DNA of 64,000 bases, from positions 2,548,647 through 2,612,646 of the forward strand of contig QANY01002375.1 of the NCBI GenBank assembly GCA_003255025.1. The letters are read 5' to 3'. Each line of letters opens with the position of its first letter. Position 1 is the stretch's first letter. This document shows positions 11,293 through 22,755 of the stretch, piece after piece. A program made the translations under genes and the position numbers. Below the pieces are notes generated by a model. That model had not been told where the DNA came from. It saw only the letters and a program-made list of their open reading frames with translations, and did not search any database. Origin of the DNA: Datisca glomerata. Taxonomy: Eukaryota; Streptophyta; Magnoliopsida; Cucurbitales; Datiscaceae.

Positions 11293-12720
11293 CTAGGTTA
11301 GGTTATCACCTGAATGATTCATTGAATAGGCTTTAGCCCCATTCCCCTCGATTGTTTGTTTTATTAGTTCCCTTGACAATCCTTTTGTAAGAGGATCAGC
11401 AAGATTCTCCTTTGACCTTATAAAGTCTAAGAAAATCACCCCATTGGACAACAACTGCTTAATGGTATTACGTCTTTGTCTAATATGTCTAGACTTACCA
11501 TTATACACATTATTTTTTGCTCTAAAGGTTGAAACCATATTGTCACAGTGGACACATATAGCTGACACTGGTTTTGGCCACACCAGAATATCTTCCAGAA
11601 AATTAATGAGTCATTCTGCTTCTTCACAAGCCTTGTCCAATGCTATAAATTATGATTCCATAGTTGAACAAGCTATACATGTCTGCTTAGTAGACCTCCA
11701 CGAGATAGCTCCACCACCTAGGGTAAACACATATTCACTAGTAGATTTAGTCTCTAAACTGTCTGATATCCAGTTAGCATCACTAAATCCTTCTATCACC
11801 GATGGATAGGTTGAGTAATGCAGTTTGTAGTTCATAGTGAATTATAAGTACCTTAGTACTCTCACCAATGCGATCCAGTGATCATGTCCAAGATTACTCG
11901 TATATCTTGCCAGCCTTCAAACTGAATAGGCTATATCAGGCCTGGTGCAATTCATGATATACATTAAACTTCTAATTATTTGTGAGTACTCCAATTGAGA
12001 TACTCCAACTCCATTATTCTTCCTTAACTTACAATTTGGGTCGAAAGGAGTTACAACAGGTTTGCTTTCATATTGCCCAAATCTTTTCAAAATCTTTTCT
12101 ACATAGTGAGACTAAGTAAGAATATATTTATTTTCAGTTCGCTTTACTTGAATTCCAAGAACGACATCTACTTGTCCTAAGTCTTTCATGTCAAATTTAG
12201 AATTCAACATCCTCTTGGTAGATGATATTATATCCTTGTTTGATCCCACTATAAGCATGTCATCTATATACAAGCATACTATGATGAATTGATCATTAGT
12301 ACATTTAATGTAGATACATTTATCACACTCATTTATCTTGAATCCATCAGATAACATTGTATGATCAAACTTCTCGTGCCATTATTTCGGTGCTTGTTTT
12401 AATCCATAAAGTGATTTAACAAGTTTACAGACCTTTCGTTCTTGGCATTTAACCACGAACCTTTCAGGCTGTTCCATATAGATTTCTTCGTCCAATTCTC
12501 CATTTAAGAAAGCAGTTTTTACATCCATTTGATGAATTTTCAAAGTATGCAAAGCTGCTAGTGCAATCAACATCCTAATAGATGTGATTCTCGTCACTGG
12601 AGAATAGCTATTGAAAAAGTCTATACCTTCCTTCTATCGATATCCTTTAGCTACCAACTAAACTTCATACTTTTCAATAGTACCATAAACTCTCAGTTTT
12701 CTTTTGAAGATCCATTTACA
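11293..12720 (-). pseudogene. Copia-1 reverse transcriptase and RNase H
   Basis: Reading leftward from 12,720: QMDVKTAFLNGELDEEIYMEQP (the MDVKTAFLNG box), KSLYGLKQAPK, then VCLYIDDMLIVGSN (the YIDDM catalytic box, 12,300-12,240), KDLGQVDVVLGIQV. RNase H follows: [10 protein letters not shown] (11,795-11,765), [14 protein letters not shown] (11,550) and the C-terminal FIRSKENLADPLTKGL before the stop at 11,293. Frameshifts and stops separate these blocks, so the enzyme cannot be made. Role in life: reverse transcription in the particle. Confidence 0.85.
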
Positions 12721-14115
12721 ACCTATTGGTTTATTCTCAGGAGGGAGATCAACTAACATCCATTTATTATTTTACATTATGAAATCTATCTCATTATCGA
12801 CTGCTTCCTTCCAAAAAGGAGCCTCAAGGTTGGACATTACCTCCTTATAGGTTTGAGATTCGGCCTCCGTCAGGTATTTTAGAAACTCTAGGCCAAATGA
12901 GGTACTCGTTTTAGCTCTTTTACTTCTACTAAGCTCAGGTTCAGATTCTTCATCAATCTGAACTCTATTCTTCTAATCCTCATTTGACATTTTGACTGTA
13001 TCTTCCTTCATTAAAAGGAAACACATTCTCAAAGAATTCTGCATTGACAGACTCCATAATAAAGGTTGGTAATTATGTCAGAAATTTTTGACCTAATAAC
13101 CAAAAATCTATATGCAGCACTGTTTAATGCATATCCAATAAAAATATAGTCTATTGTCTTAGGTCCAAACTTTACTCTCTTTGGCAATGCTACTTAAACC
13201 TTTGTGAGACACCCCCACACTTTTAGGATTTTATAGGAAGGTAACTTCCCTTTCCACTCTTCATAAGGAGACTTGTTGGTCTTCTTATGTGGAATCCTAT
13301 TAAGTATGGTGTCTGCTATAAGCAATGCCTCCCCTCACAATTTTTGGGGTAATCCAGAACTGTTTAGCATACAGTTCACCATATATTTCAGAGTTCTATT
13401 TTTTCTTTCAGCCACCCCATTCTGTTGAGGCGTGTAAGGTGCTGTAGTCTGATGCACAATTCCATGTAGAGCGCAGAATTCAGACAGCATAGTGGATTCA
13501 TATTTTCCCCTTCGTCAGATCTACGCACTTTGATATGTTTACCAAATTGTTTTTCAACTTCAACTTGTATGTCTTAAACATATCCAAAGTCTCATCCTTT
13601 GAATGAAGCAGATATACATAGCAATATTTACTGAAATCATCAATAAATGTAATAAAATATTTTCTACCTCCCCTACTAGGAGTTAATTTTAAATCACATA
13701 AATCACTATGTATCAAATCAAGTAGGCCATTCGTTCTCTCTACAGATATAAATGATTTTCTTGCAAATTTAGATTCTACGCATATTTCACATTTATTTCC
13801 TTTTTCTAGGTTAAATCTAGGTAGAAGTTCTAAATTAATCATACGTTGTAAGGAATGAAAATTAACATGACCTAATCTAGCATGCCAAATATTAGAAAGT
13901 TTAGCGATATAAACGGAAGAAGCAGCAGAACTATCATTAATAATTACAAGGGTTACAGCAGACACATTAAGTTTAAAAAGACCATCAAAACTATAACCCT
14001 TCCCAACAAACATCCTTCCCTTAGTCAGAATAAACTTTCCGGTATCAAAGACAAACTTAAATCCACTTTTACATAAAAGAGATCCTGAAACCAAATTTCT
14101 ATGAATTTCAGGCAC
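12721..14115 (-). pseudogene. Copia-1 GAG-pre-integrase and integrase
   Basis: The open stretch 14,115-13,498 starts after the protease with NLVSGSLLCKSGFKFVFD. It contains the zinc-binding LWHARLGHVNF-type block (WHARLGHVNFHSLQRMI, CEICVESKFARKSF). The catalytic core begins LIHSDLCDLK (first Asp) and FITFIDDFSKYCYVYLL. The second Asp and the Glu region (QQNGVAERKNR type, near 13,430-13,390) are readable only in shifted frames. C-terminal integrase extends to about 12,720. Inactive through stops and frameshifts. Confidence 0.8.
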
Positions 14116-14617
14116 ATGCAGGACGTCTAGGAGAGTAAATTATTTTCCGGATGTGAATTTCAGCACAACCTTTCCCTATCCCTTAACAGCAGCTTCTGAG
14201 GCGTTCCCCATATAGAGAACCTCATCTTTATCAACCTCAGCATAAGTTGAAAAGATAGTTCGGTCACTGCACACGTGCTTCGTAGCACCATTGTCGATCC
14301 CACCATTCCTTGGTGTCAGTGACCATACAGATCTCAGAAATCATTGCACAGCGATCATCTATCTCTATCATATTTACTTGGTTCATTTTCCGCCGTTACG
14401 GGTTTGGTTACAATCATTCTAATCTTTCTTAAACCGGCAATCATTTGCCCTGTGTTTGGCTTTACCGCACACCCATCAACTGCCCTTAATGCGTTTATCT
14501 GAATTACCTTTTTGAGCATTGCTTGTCGATGTCTTCCTTTTCTTGTCCGGTGGATTGGATTTATTTCCTTCTACCACATTAGCTTTCATTCCGTAGGTTG
14601 CCCACATAATTTTCTTT
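14116..14617 (-). pseudogene. Copia-1 gag C-terminus and protease remnant
   Basis: The minus strand reads CGKAKHRANDCRFKKD near 14,465-14,415, a CCHC zinc knuckle of gag. Protease-region sequence leads into the GAG-pre-integrase block. The gag N-terminus is absent: sequence breaks at 14,618, where a short repair insert and then the LTR remnant begin. Confidence 0.65.
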
Positions 14618-14642
14618 TCATTTTGTGGTTAATAATTCTATC
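14618..14642. repeat. Templated filler at Copia-1 5' deletion
   Basis: These 25 bases are an exact reverse-complement copy of 14,955-14,979 in the LINE ORF1, about 340 bp away. The last eight (ATTCTATC) also belong to the Copia-1 LTR remnant, so they are a microhomology where copying switched to the LTR. Confidence 0.75.
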
Positions 14643-14751
14643 CTTGAGTTTTCAACATTGGACAAATTCCCACTCTATTTCACATCACACACTTTCATTC
14701 ACTTTTCATTCTTTCTTTGATTTTTCTTCTCTTCTTCTTTTCTCTCCAACA
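14635..14751 (-). repeat. Copia-1 5' LTR remnant
   Basis: 117 bp match the end of the 3' LTR copy (about 10,630-10,747), finishing CTCTCCAACA, then TSD GTACT. The remainder of the 5' LTR, PBS and gag start are deleted. Confidence 0.85.
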
Positions 14752-14756
14752 GTACT

Positions 14757-16025
14757 TTGGGGCCGCTTTGGATAAACTTCCTCCACCCTTTCAGCAACAA
14801 CATCGTGTACAGCACCATCTCCCTTGCTCTTTGCTCTCTGCAACTCCACTGGCCAGGGCGCTTTCTCTTCTGAATAAATCGCCATCTTACATTTATTACC
14901 TGGTGAGAAAGATACTTGACTGACTCGGTCCTGTGTAAGAGGCCCAATCTGAGAGATAGAATTATTAACCACAAAATGACCTAGAGGAAATATGGGTTGG
15001 CCTTTCTTTTAGTCTTCTTAAGGGTCTTCTCTTTTCCTTGAACTTTAAGAATAGCTGGGCCCAAGAAAAATATATCTCCTAAGCTTTCTGTGTCTTTTGT
15101 AGCATTATTGGAATTAGGGCCCAAAGGTCAATCTTTCCACTCATTAGTCTCATTTATCTCCACATCCACCTGCACAAAACATTCCATCTGGCTCACTTCC
15201 TTGTAACTGACCTTCTCCTTTATAACAGTCAGAACTTCAACAATATCTGCTCCCACCATTTTTATGATTTCCATCGAGATATTCTCCACTGAATACTCAG
15301 ATCTAGCCCCATCACCCCTTGAATAGGAGAAAAGTCCAATCTTTCATTAACGCATCCCTGCAAATCCGTAGAATAATTATGGCTATCCAAAAAAGGATCT
15401 GACTTTTTCAGAGCATGCATACCAAACGTCGGTGAATCCCAATTGGAATTTTCTGACCATCTTCCTCTATTACGTCTGACGCTTCTAGCAGAGCCTCTCC
15501 CCCGCCCTTTCTATGAACGTTCCCTGTCATATTATTCACAAACTAAAGGCTCTAAGATTGTCTCTGTACTCCTCCCTTCTGGGTCCGCTTTCTTCGTCAA
15601 GCTTCCGGGCTGAGTTGTTCCCAAAACACTCTTCTCCTTGATGAAAAATTCTCCCACAAGTGTTACAGAACCTGGGAAGCCTTTCGTATTTGAAGTTACA
15701 CCATGTCTTTCTACCATCGAAGTTAATATACGACCCCCTCAATAGAGGCTTTGTAATATTAACTTCCACTTTGACCCTTAAAAAATGATTTAAGTCCGAA
15801 TCCGTCTTTTGAATAACCTTCTTCCGATTCAATAACCCTTCCCACCTTCCCTCCTATTAACTCTTCCACTTTCTTCCCTCCGCACTCAAGTGGGAGATCA
15901 TGGATCTGAAGCTAGAAACCATCCACAAAGAATTCTTCGCAATTCAACGTCATACTTGGAACCCATCTTTACCCAGCACATAAATACATTTTTTCACCCC
16001 AAATTGCCCCTCACCAACCCTTTTT
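14757..16025 (-). pseudogene. LINE ORF1 (DUF4283-like domain and CCHC knuckle), 5'-truncated
   Basis: The best open stretch, 15,832-15,536, reads FLRVKVEVNITKPLLRGSY, then WCNFKYERLPRFCNTCGRI and HQGEECF. This is the DUF4283/zf-CCHC_4 arrangement of plant L1 ORF1, an RNA-binding chaperone. More decayed N-terminal domain lies at 16,020-15,840 and a low-complexity C-terminal part at 14,972-14,757. Similarity stops near 16,025, the likely 5' truncation of the LINE. ORF2 begins just beyond the Copia-1 insertion. Confidence 0.75.
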
Positions 16026-17219
16026 TAAGTAATTCTTATTGTATGTTATTATCTTTATCATAATACATATTTATTTACTAATAAAGTATAATTTGTTTAT
16101 GTCAAGTGTTTGATAATATATAATAATATTTTTCTTTCACTTTGATGAAAATTATAATGGTTGGATCAATAACTAGTAAGAGGTGAATTGGATAAGACTA
16201 GTTTTTTCACAAAAGTAAAAAAAAAATGAGTTTATAGTTATTGAAGCTATATATATATATGTCTGTATTCAAGCAAAATATAAGGGAGTTCAATACATTT
16301 CACCTATTTGATAGTCACGTATCAAGTGCAAATACACATGATGATTTATTTCATTCATTTCGTACATTTGTTTTTTCATATGTTTATTTGTTATACATTT
16401 AATTTTAATGTAAAACTAAATCCTGAACATGGCCGGCTAGAAGACTAGGCTACTTAGGAAATTGCTTGTGCCTCAGTATGGTGGGCTTAAATCTTTTAAC
16501 TTAATTAAACTTATTTGCATAATAAAATAAAGATAAGTAATTAATCCGATTCATTTTGCTATGAATAGTAAATGCCAAGTAAAAAGAAGGAAAATGTTAA
16601 AATTAATAATTTATTCATCGATAATAGAACATAATTAGTGCTATAATGAATTTTTTCCCACACACGGTAAAAAATTTTCTTCCTCAATTTTTCCTTTCTT
16701 ACTAAATTTTCTATATAATGCTAAAGGTCAAAAGCAAATTTATATAATTACGACATATAGACAAATACTTTTCAAATGATATATTCGTACTTGGTAAGAG
16801 TAGAAATGAATTAATTATTCCTTTGGCATTACGGATAACAGTTCTCTTGTAAAAACTTTCATACACAAATGTATTTATGAATATGATCTCAAATCATGTA
16901 TAATTTAAAAAATAATAGCAGTTTTACCTATTAAAATGCTTTTACAAGACTTCTATGTACATATCAAAAAAGAAAAAAATAAAACAATTTAAACAAAATA
17001 TCCTAGTATATAAACAAACCAATATGTGTCGAATAAGAAAAAAATGTTACGATATCGAATAAGAAAAAAAAGTTATGCCTCCCTTGGCCATGAAATTCAT
17101 GTTTACAAAGTTACGATATGGAATAAGAAAAAATCTAAATGGTAAAAGAAAAATAAAATTTGATGAGAAAGTAATGAACTAACTGCTAAACAATGTAAGG
17201 ATTACAAACTAAGTATCTG
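16026..17219. other. AT-rich stretch, nothing recognised
   Basis: About 1.2 kb of AT-rich DNA with short A-tracts and TATA runs. There is no coding signal, terminal repeats or RNA gene that I can support. Confidence 0.4.
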
Positions 17220-19058
17220 TGGCCTGGTTGAATATATGGTTAAGAGGCCAATGCTGCCAAAATTCCTAATAAAATGCATCCTTCCTCGAACTTCCTATCT
17301 AATGATAGTAGCTCCCCTGCTGGTAGAATTTGGTTGCTTTGGGAAACTAATGTGCTTACAATTTAAGTGACTAATCTGTATGGTCAAGTTATTCTGAGGA
17401 GTTTTTTCAATTATGTATGCTTCAAAGGACCGCAGCTAGATCACAGTTATGGATGACTTGTTCAACGTCAGTTTCTCGTTGTCCTTGGATGATTGTAGGT
17501 GATTTTAATATTGTTATATCCTCTCTTGAGAAGATAGGAGGTCTGAGTTAATGGACAGATGGCATGCTTGAATTTGACCAATGCATCTACTTCTTGGCAC
17601 TTGATGACATACCTTTCACTGACTACCATTTGACTTAACTTTAGCATCATATCAGAACTTGATTGGATTTTCAACAATGAGGAGTGGTTAGATAATTTTC
17701 CTAGTACATCAAGTTAGATTTTAGTCTTACCGAAATTTCAGAATTCTTCAGTCTTGCAAGCTCCTGAAGCAAGTAAATGCTATAACTATTACCTAGTCTC
17801 AAAAGTGCGAAACCTAACAAAATTATTATGAATTTTAGGCCTATCTCTTGCTGCAATGTTATCTACAAGTTCATCATAAAGATGTTGTTAGTCAGGCTTA
17901 AATTAGTCATTTCAAGGCTTCATCAGTCCTAATCGAACAACCTTTATTCCGAATAAAAGAATATAAGATAATATTGTGCTCTCTCATGAGTTTAGGAGAG
18001 GTCATCACTAAAAGCTTTTCTCTACTAGATGAGCAATGAAAGTAACTGATGAAAGCCAATATTAGTGAAAACTCGATATTTATTGAACAAATTCTTTAGG
18101 CTTACAAGATTCCTCATTTCATTTAGTTGATTATGGAACGCACACCAACACTTCATTTTCCATTTTCCTAAACTGGGAAATGAAGGGCTTGGTTATAGGA
18201 GCTTAGGTCCCAAGGCGAGGTGATCCAATCTTTTCTTATGGTTATGGAAGCTCTAACTGGTACTATGCATTGTGTCTCTAGACTTCCTAATTTCTCTTTT
18301 CATTGGAGGCATAAATTAAACTAAATTGTTAACATCTGATCTGTAAATGATCTCAATATATCTTCACCAAAGGGGATATGAGGTCTGTGCAAGCTATCCA
18401 AGATAGGATTCACCTATTCCAACACATGTCTAGTCTGAAACCTACTTCTAGCTCTGACTGTGTCTCCTCACCGAGTTGGTCTTCTAGATATGAGTTTTGG
18501 TAATTATACCGGTGGCCTGAACATTGCTGCTTGGGGTCGTATCTAGTCGGTTTTCACCATTGTCGAGGGTTCCTGGTGTGGTCACTCGATTAGTTTTGTT
18601 ATGTGGTATCGGTCTTTTTTAGATTCTTGCTTTTGTGATTGCCTTGCTTCTGTGTGTGTAGGTTAGCCCGCATGTGTGTTTTGGTGTACCTTGGTGAATG
18701 TTTGAGGTGTTAAGCTAGGTGATGGACTATGTTGGCTGTTGTGCTGTGTTGTAGCTAGGGTAATTTTTCTCTTGATTTGGCTATGTCTGCGATCTCCCTT
18801 TATGATTTCTGTGTTGTAGCTAAGGTAATTTTTCTCTTGATTTGGCTATGTCTGCGATTTCACTTTATGATTTCTGTGATGTATTTGTCTAGTGGTGTAA
18901 CTTGTAATTAGGTGCTCCTAGTTTCACAGTATAGTGTACTTATATTGTCTATCTAGCTTTGAGGCTTAGTACTATAGTGCACGTTGTATACCTGAGATAT
19001 GCCAATTGTGTAAGTGTAATTTTTTTTATTAATACATTACCTTTTGACCCAAAAAAAT
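17220..19058 (+). mobile_element. Degenerate L1-type LINE remnant with 3' tail
   Basis: Plus-strand translation in shifting frames shows endonuclease text (AGRIWLLWE near 17,320), then after an internal deletion RT motifs: RPISCCNVIYKFI (about 17,845), NNLYSE/IPNKRI (about 17,945), and a degraded RGDPIFSY box at 18,210. Stops occur every few codons. The 3' end is a non-coding stretch finishing in TTATTAATACATTACC and an A-rich tail near 19,050, the usual LINE 3' end. It is a separate, older and plus-oriented element relative to the first LINE. Confidence 0.65.
18744..18875 (+). repeat. 65-bp tandem duplication in LINE 3' region
   Basis: Two copies of a 65-bp unit start near 18,751 and 18,816 (GTAGCTAGGGTAATTT / GTAGCTAAGGTAATTT). 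Confidence 0.75.
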
Positions 19059-19696
19059 ATCTGGCTACCTTTTTTCTGTGTGAAGATGTTTACATACACT
19101 TCTATGGCTGTTACATAGTTTATAATAACACATTAAATTTAATAAATATAGTTAATTAATCATGTTTCTTAATAAAACTGTGCTATGTTATTAATTTCAT
19201 GTCTAAAATTGGACAAGAGAAAAAAAAATGTAAATTGAATATTGACCAATGAAATTTTTTTTACTCAGACCTCTTTTATATACTGTAGATGAATGGTTGA
19301 GATATGACACTGTTGCGTCGCTAGCATTATATGATGAAAACACAAATAGGCTAAACTTTTTTTAAGTAGATATAGACTACATCACATTTTGTTAGTTACT
19401 CCTTATTACAAAATGACAAGTAGAAATGAGAGCATCACAACCACAAATGTCGACATTACTTAACTCACAAAAAATATTCCAATGTCGACATTGCTTAACT
19501 CACAAAAGTTCCCTTTCCAAACTTAAACCAAATCCAACCAATGAACCTAATTACCATTCACTGAATTAGCTGAAACATTCCATGAATAACTTTTTTCTGT
19601 GTGGTAATTAAGTTCAAAAACTCTCTTTTATTCTATCCGGTAGTAAACAAGAAAGATGGATATGACAAATCGAACACCCTACGGCATCAAATATGA
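19059..19696. other. Non-coding stretch with a 35-bp duplicated motif
   Basis: Two copies of a 35-bp unit, each with the palindromic AATGTCGACATT, start at 19,446 and 19,481. Nothing else is recognisable. Confidence 0.5.
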
Positions 19697-19957
19697 TTAA
19701 ACAAAGCTATTGTTTGCAACTGCATTCGAGTGATCTGGCTCTTGAGTAGCGTTTGGTTTAAGATAGGGAAGGATAACAAGGACTGAAATGAATACAAAGA
19801 AAATAACGATAACTACGAGCAACGTGAGCTCACCGTGTAAAGCGAATTGCCTATCGCGTGAGACCCGAAGCTCGTATTGAGATTGTGGAGGAACAGATGC
19901 CATGATTGGTGAGTTTGGCTGCAGCATGAGGTTGAGGATATTTAATTTGCTTTCCAA
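19697..19957 (-). CDS. Small single-pass membrane protein, unidentified
   Basis: The 86-residue frame is complete from ATG to stop. A second Met at residue 19 (MASVPPQSQYELRV) is an equally good start. Residues 43-66 form one hydrophobic segment (LTLLVVIVIFFVFISVLVIL), followed by a short polar tail. A polar Pro/Gln-rich N-terminus before one transmembrane helix resembles the N-terminus of plant RING-H2 (ATL-type) ligases, but no RING motif follows. It could be a truncated gene copy or a chance frame. It is one of the few open frames here not explained by a transposon. No expression evidence is available from sequence. Confidence 0.35.
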   Translation of the reverse strand: MESKLNILNLMLQPNSPIMASVPPQSQYELRVSRDRQFALHGELTLLVVIVIFFVFISVLVILPYLKPNATQEPDHSNAVANNSFV

Positions 19958-20599
19958 TCCAGAATCTAGTACGTACCTTTCATTCTGAATGACCCAATCC
20001 TTTTGGAAAGTGTGTTAAGAATTGGGTCAGACTTGATATATTGCGTGGTCCACTTTGATGTTTTAGTAAATGATACAGTTTTAATTTTGTATAAGTGAAC
20101 CATTTTTAGATAAGTTCGATTACTGATAAATATAATACAGTTCAGTAACCATTTGTTAGTTAGACTGACAAATGTAAGTTAGCTTGTGAATAGTAGCTTG
20201 TTGTTCACATGTGTCGTTGTGTTAGTTACACTTGTAAAATGTGTATGCTGAGTATCATTTTCCCTCCCTTTCTTGCTAGGATTGGAAATCCTGTATTTTA
20301 CCTATCCATATGATTGAGTCATTGGATTTCTGAAATAGTGTAAAAAGAGGTGCTTCAAATCATTACTATTTGACTCGGACCTGTTCTAAAAAAGTCGAGG
20401 CATTTCAAATTGTTTGTTGACACGGACAAAGTCAAGGAAAACCTCTGAAATTATTTCAATATTGGACCTTGGACATATAAGAGTTCCGAATCGAATCTCT
20501 TTAGAAAGAAGATCTTTTGTTTATCTTATGATAGCCTGCTCCAGTTCCCTTACGAAACTTTCGTTATTGGGTTTGCCATACACTTCACATGGTTATGAA
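19958..20599. other. Non-coding stretch
   Basis: No gene, terminal repeat or RNA is recognisable. The sequence is moderately AT-rich and unique within the window. Confidence 0.4.
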
Positions 20600-20890
20600 T
20601 ATATTTGACGACAGTTTCGTAACTGTAAGTTATTTTATTATTTATATTTACTACGATGGTTACCGTCGTGAAACATATTGCTTCTTTTATGACCCGCATA
20701 GAAGTTTGTCATTCTTTTGAGACGGAAAATTAATTTTTTTATTTCATTTATTATGACGGCCACCTTCACAAAAAATGTGACCATCACGAACAATACTATT
20801 GTTGTGAAACATTCTTCACAACAGTAAACCGCCATCATAAAATATGTCTTACGATGGTGATTTACCTTCGTGAAAATGATTTTTGTAGTC
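20600..20890 (-). mobile_element. CACTA-type transposon terminus (fragment 1)
   Basis: On the minus strand it starts ACTACAAAAATCATTTT (CACTACAAAA with the first base changed). Repeated subterminal motifs follow, of the form ACGATGGT...CCGTCGTG and their inverses, the hallmark of CACTA ends. No transposase and no opposite terminus are seen, so it is a terminal fragment. Confidence 0.6.
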
Positions 20891-21120
20891 TTGCGTAATA
20901 AAAAAAATGCGTAAAAATGATTAGAAACTTAGTTATTGTTTTCAACGGCAACTCGGTGGAGATATTGAACGATTTGTTGATACGTTTCTTAAATTCTTAA
21001 AGGTTTGTATACATTGTCATGTGTAGTGTTTACTCATAAAAGCCAGCTTACCTTGCGAGGATAGGACGACAACCGGCCTTGCTTAAATTAGAACCTAGAC
21101 TCTCTGTCTTCTTCTTTTCT
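20891..21120 (+). repeat. Flank shared with 33,009-33,240
   Basis: Beyond the CACTA end the sequence (ATAAAAAAAATGCG, AATTCTTAAAGGT, TGTGTAGTGT, TTAAATTAGAACC, then a CT-rich run) is repeated at 33,009-33,240. The two loci therefore share more than a transposon end. Here it stops abruptly at the truncated copia RT. Confidence 0.6.
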
Positions 21121-21835
21121 TCTCTTCTCCCAAACCTTTCATTTGAAATTTCTCAGCTAACTACTTATTTACCTCTGACAAAGTTTTTACATCATTCCCA
21201 ATGAGTAGAATATCGTGAACATAAAAAAAAAGAAAACCACTATCTTGTCTTTGATGTATTTATAAACATAAGCGTCGTCAACATTCTGCTCTAAACCATA
21301 TGGTTTATTAATCTCATCAAAAGTAAGATTCCAAGATCTAGATGATTGCTTTAATCCATAAATATATTTAAGCAACTTGCATACTTTCTTATCTTGCTCA
21401 TTTTTCACGAACCCTTCTGGTTGCATCATATCGATACTTTTTTCAAGAGAGCCAATTCAGAAAGTTGTCTTGAAGTCCATTTTCCATATTTGATAGTCTA
21501 AACTAGCGGCAATGGACAAAAGGATGTGAATGGATGTTAGCATGGCAACAAAGGAGAATGTCTCTTCATAATTGCTCATTCCCTTTGTGTATTGCCATTG
21601 GCTACCAGCCGTGCCTTGAAAGTCTCTACTATCGCATCTGCACCTCTTTTCTTTTTGAAGATCCATTTACATCCAATGAACCTGACATCTTCAGGTGAAT
21701 CTACAAGTTCCCAGACAGAATTAGAATACATCGATTACATTTCCTGGTTCATGGCATCTTGTCATTTCTCATTTTCAGGATCATCCATATCCTCTTTATA
21801 GGTTAATGGATCATCCTTATCAGTGTCGAATACTA
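21121..21835 (-). pseudogene. Copia-2 reverse transcriptase, truncated
   Basis: The minus strand shows the fragment QIWKMDFKTTF (21,490-21,460, usual MDVKTAFLNG), then MMQPEGFVKNEQDKKVCKL, KYIYGLKQSSRSWN, and a decayed YVDDI box (FMFTIFYSLGMM in frame at about 21,220-21,187). It continues as AEKFQMKGLGE and stops at about 21,121, where unrelated CT-rich DNA begins. The catalytic box is mutated and the C-terminal half is gone. Confidence 0.75.
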
Positions 21836-22755
21836 GGATATGTGCCTCTAGTTTATAGCGAATAGGTTGTCTTACAACCCTCCCGCTATGACGGTGCACC
21901 GAGGTTTCCTGAACAGGAATATTGATTTCTATGGTTTATCATTTATCAGTTGATGATGAAGGTGGTCTGATCTCATACGTTAATTCTTTAAGAATTACTT
22001 TATTTTGAGATTTGTAGTTTTCTATATAGTCGGGTTCAAGGAAGTTGGCATTTGTTGATACAAACACATTTTGATCCTTGTGACTATAAAAGTACCCACC
22101 TCTAGTCTTTAGCGCATAGCAAAAAAATATACACACTTTAGATATTGAGTCTAACTTTCCAGTCTTGGGTCTAAGAACATGAGTTGGACACCCCTATATA
22201 CGGAAATGACACAAATTGGGTTTGGAGTCATTGCATAACTCTAAAGGTGTCTTGCTTACGAACTTAGAAGAGACTACATTCAAAATGTATGTTACCATGT
22301 GTAATGCATATCCTCGAAATGTAATTGATAGTGATGAGTAGCTTAACATCGACCTAACCATATCAAACAAGGTTCGGTTTCTCCTTTTTGAAACACCATT
22401 TTGCGTTGGCGTTTCAGGTGCTATGAGTTGGAAAATGATTCCATACTCCAGCAAGTAATCTTTGAATTCTAAATCTAAGTATTCACCATTTTGATCTGAT
22501 CAAAGTGTTTCAATGATTTACCTAATTGCTTTTCATTTTTAGCTTTGAATTTTTTTAAACTTTCTAAAAGTTTTAGACTTTCTATGTATTAGGTAAGTAT
22601 AACCATATCTTGAGTAATCGTCAAGAAAAGTGATGAAATACTCATACCCATATATAACTTGTACAGTGATTGGTCCATATATATCACTATGCACTAGCTC
22701 AAGTGGTTCCTTGGCTCTTTGGTAATTTTCTGTGAAAGGTCTTTTCGTCATTTTA
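21836..22755 (-). pseudogene. Copia-2 integrase
   Basis: 22,751-22,539 reads PLELVHSDIYGPI (first catalytic Asp) and FITFLDDYSRYGYTYLI. 22,454-22,194 reads LIAPETPTQNGVSKRRNRT (the catalytic Glu position, normally GVAERRNRT, is Ser here) and MLSYSSL. The C-terminal part continues at 22,136-21,939. Frames are separated by stops. The Glu-to-Ser change alone would abolish activity. Confidence 0.75.

Larger units (their letters stand above)
9962..14751 (-). mobile_element. Copia-1: Ty1/copia element with a nearly deleted 5' LTR
   Basis: TG at 9,962 and CA at 14,751 (plus view) are flanked by GTATT (9,957-9,961) and GTACT (14,752-14,756), a 5-bp TSD with one change. The element reads right to left: 5' LTR remnant, gag zinc knuckle, protease, GAG-pre-integrase, integrase, RT, RNase H, 3' UTR, PPT, 3' LTR. 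The 5' LTR is cut from about 786 bp to 117 bp and gag has lost its N-terminus. Coding frames have many stops. It sits exactly between ORF1 and ORF2 of the LINE. Confidence 0.85.
1..16025 (-). mobile_element. L1-type LINE, 5'-truncated, split by two LTR retrotransposons
   Basis: The element reads right to left: ORF1 (16,025-14,757), ORF2 endonuclease and start of RT (9,961-8,417), then RT continued (478-1), with its 3' end outside the window. Removing 479-8,416 and 9,962-14,751, with one TSD copy each, gives a continuous LINE. In the RT, LCN at about 8,425 joins to NVIYKIISK at about 470. It has many stop codons and no 5' UTR, so it is a dead, 5'-truncated copy. It is the oldest layer in this part of the window because two LTR elements landed in it. 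Seen: motifs and both junctions. Inferred: one original element rather than three fragments. Confidence 0.85.
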
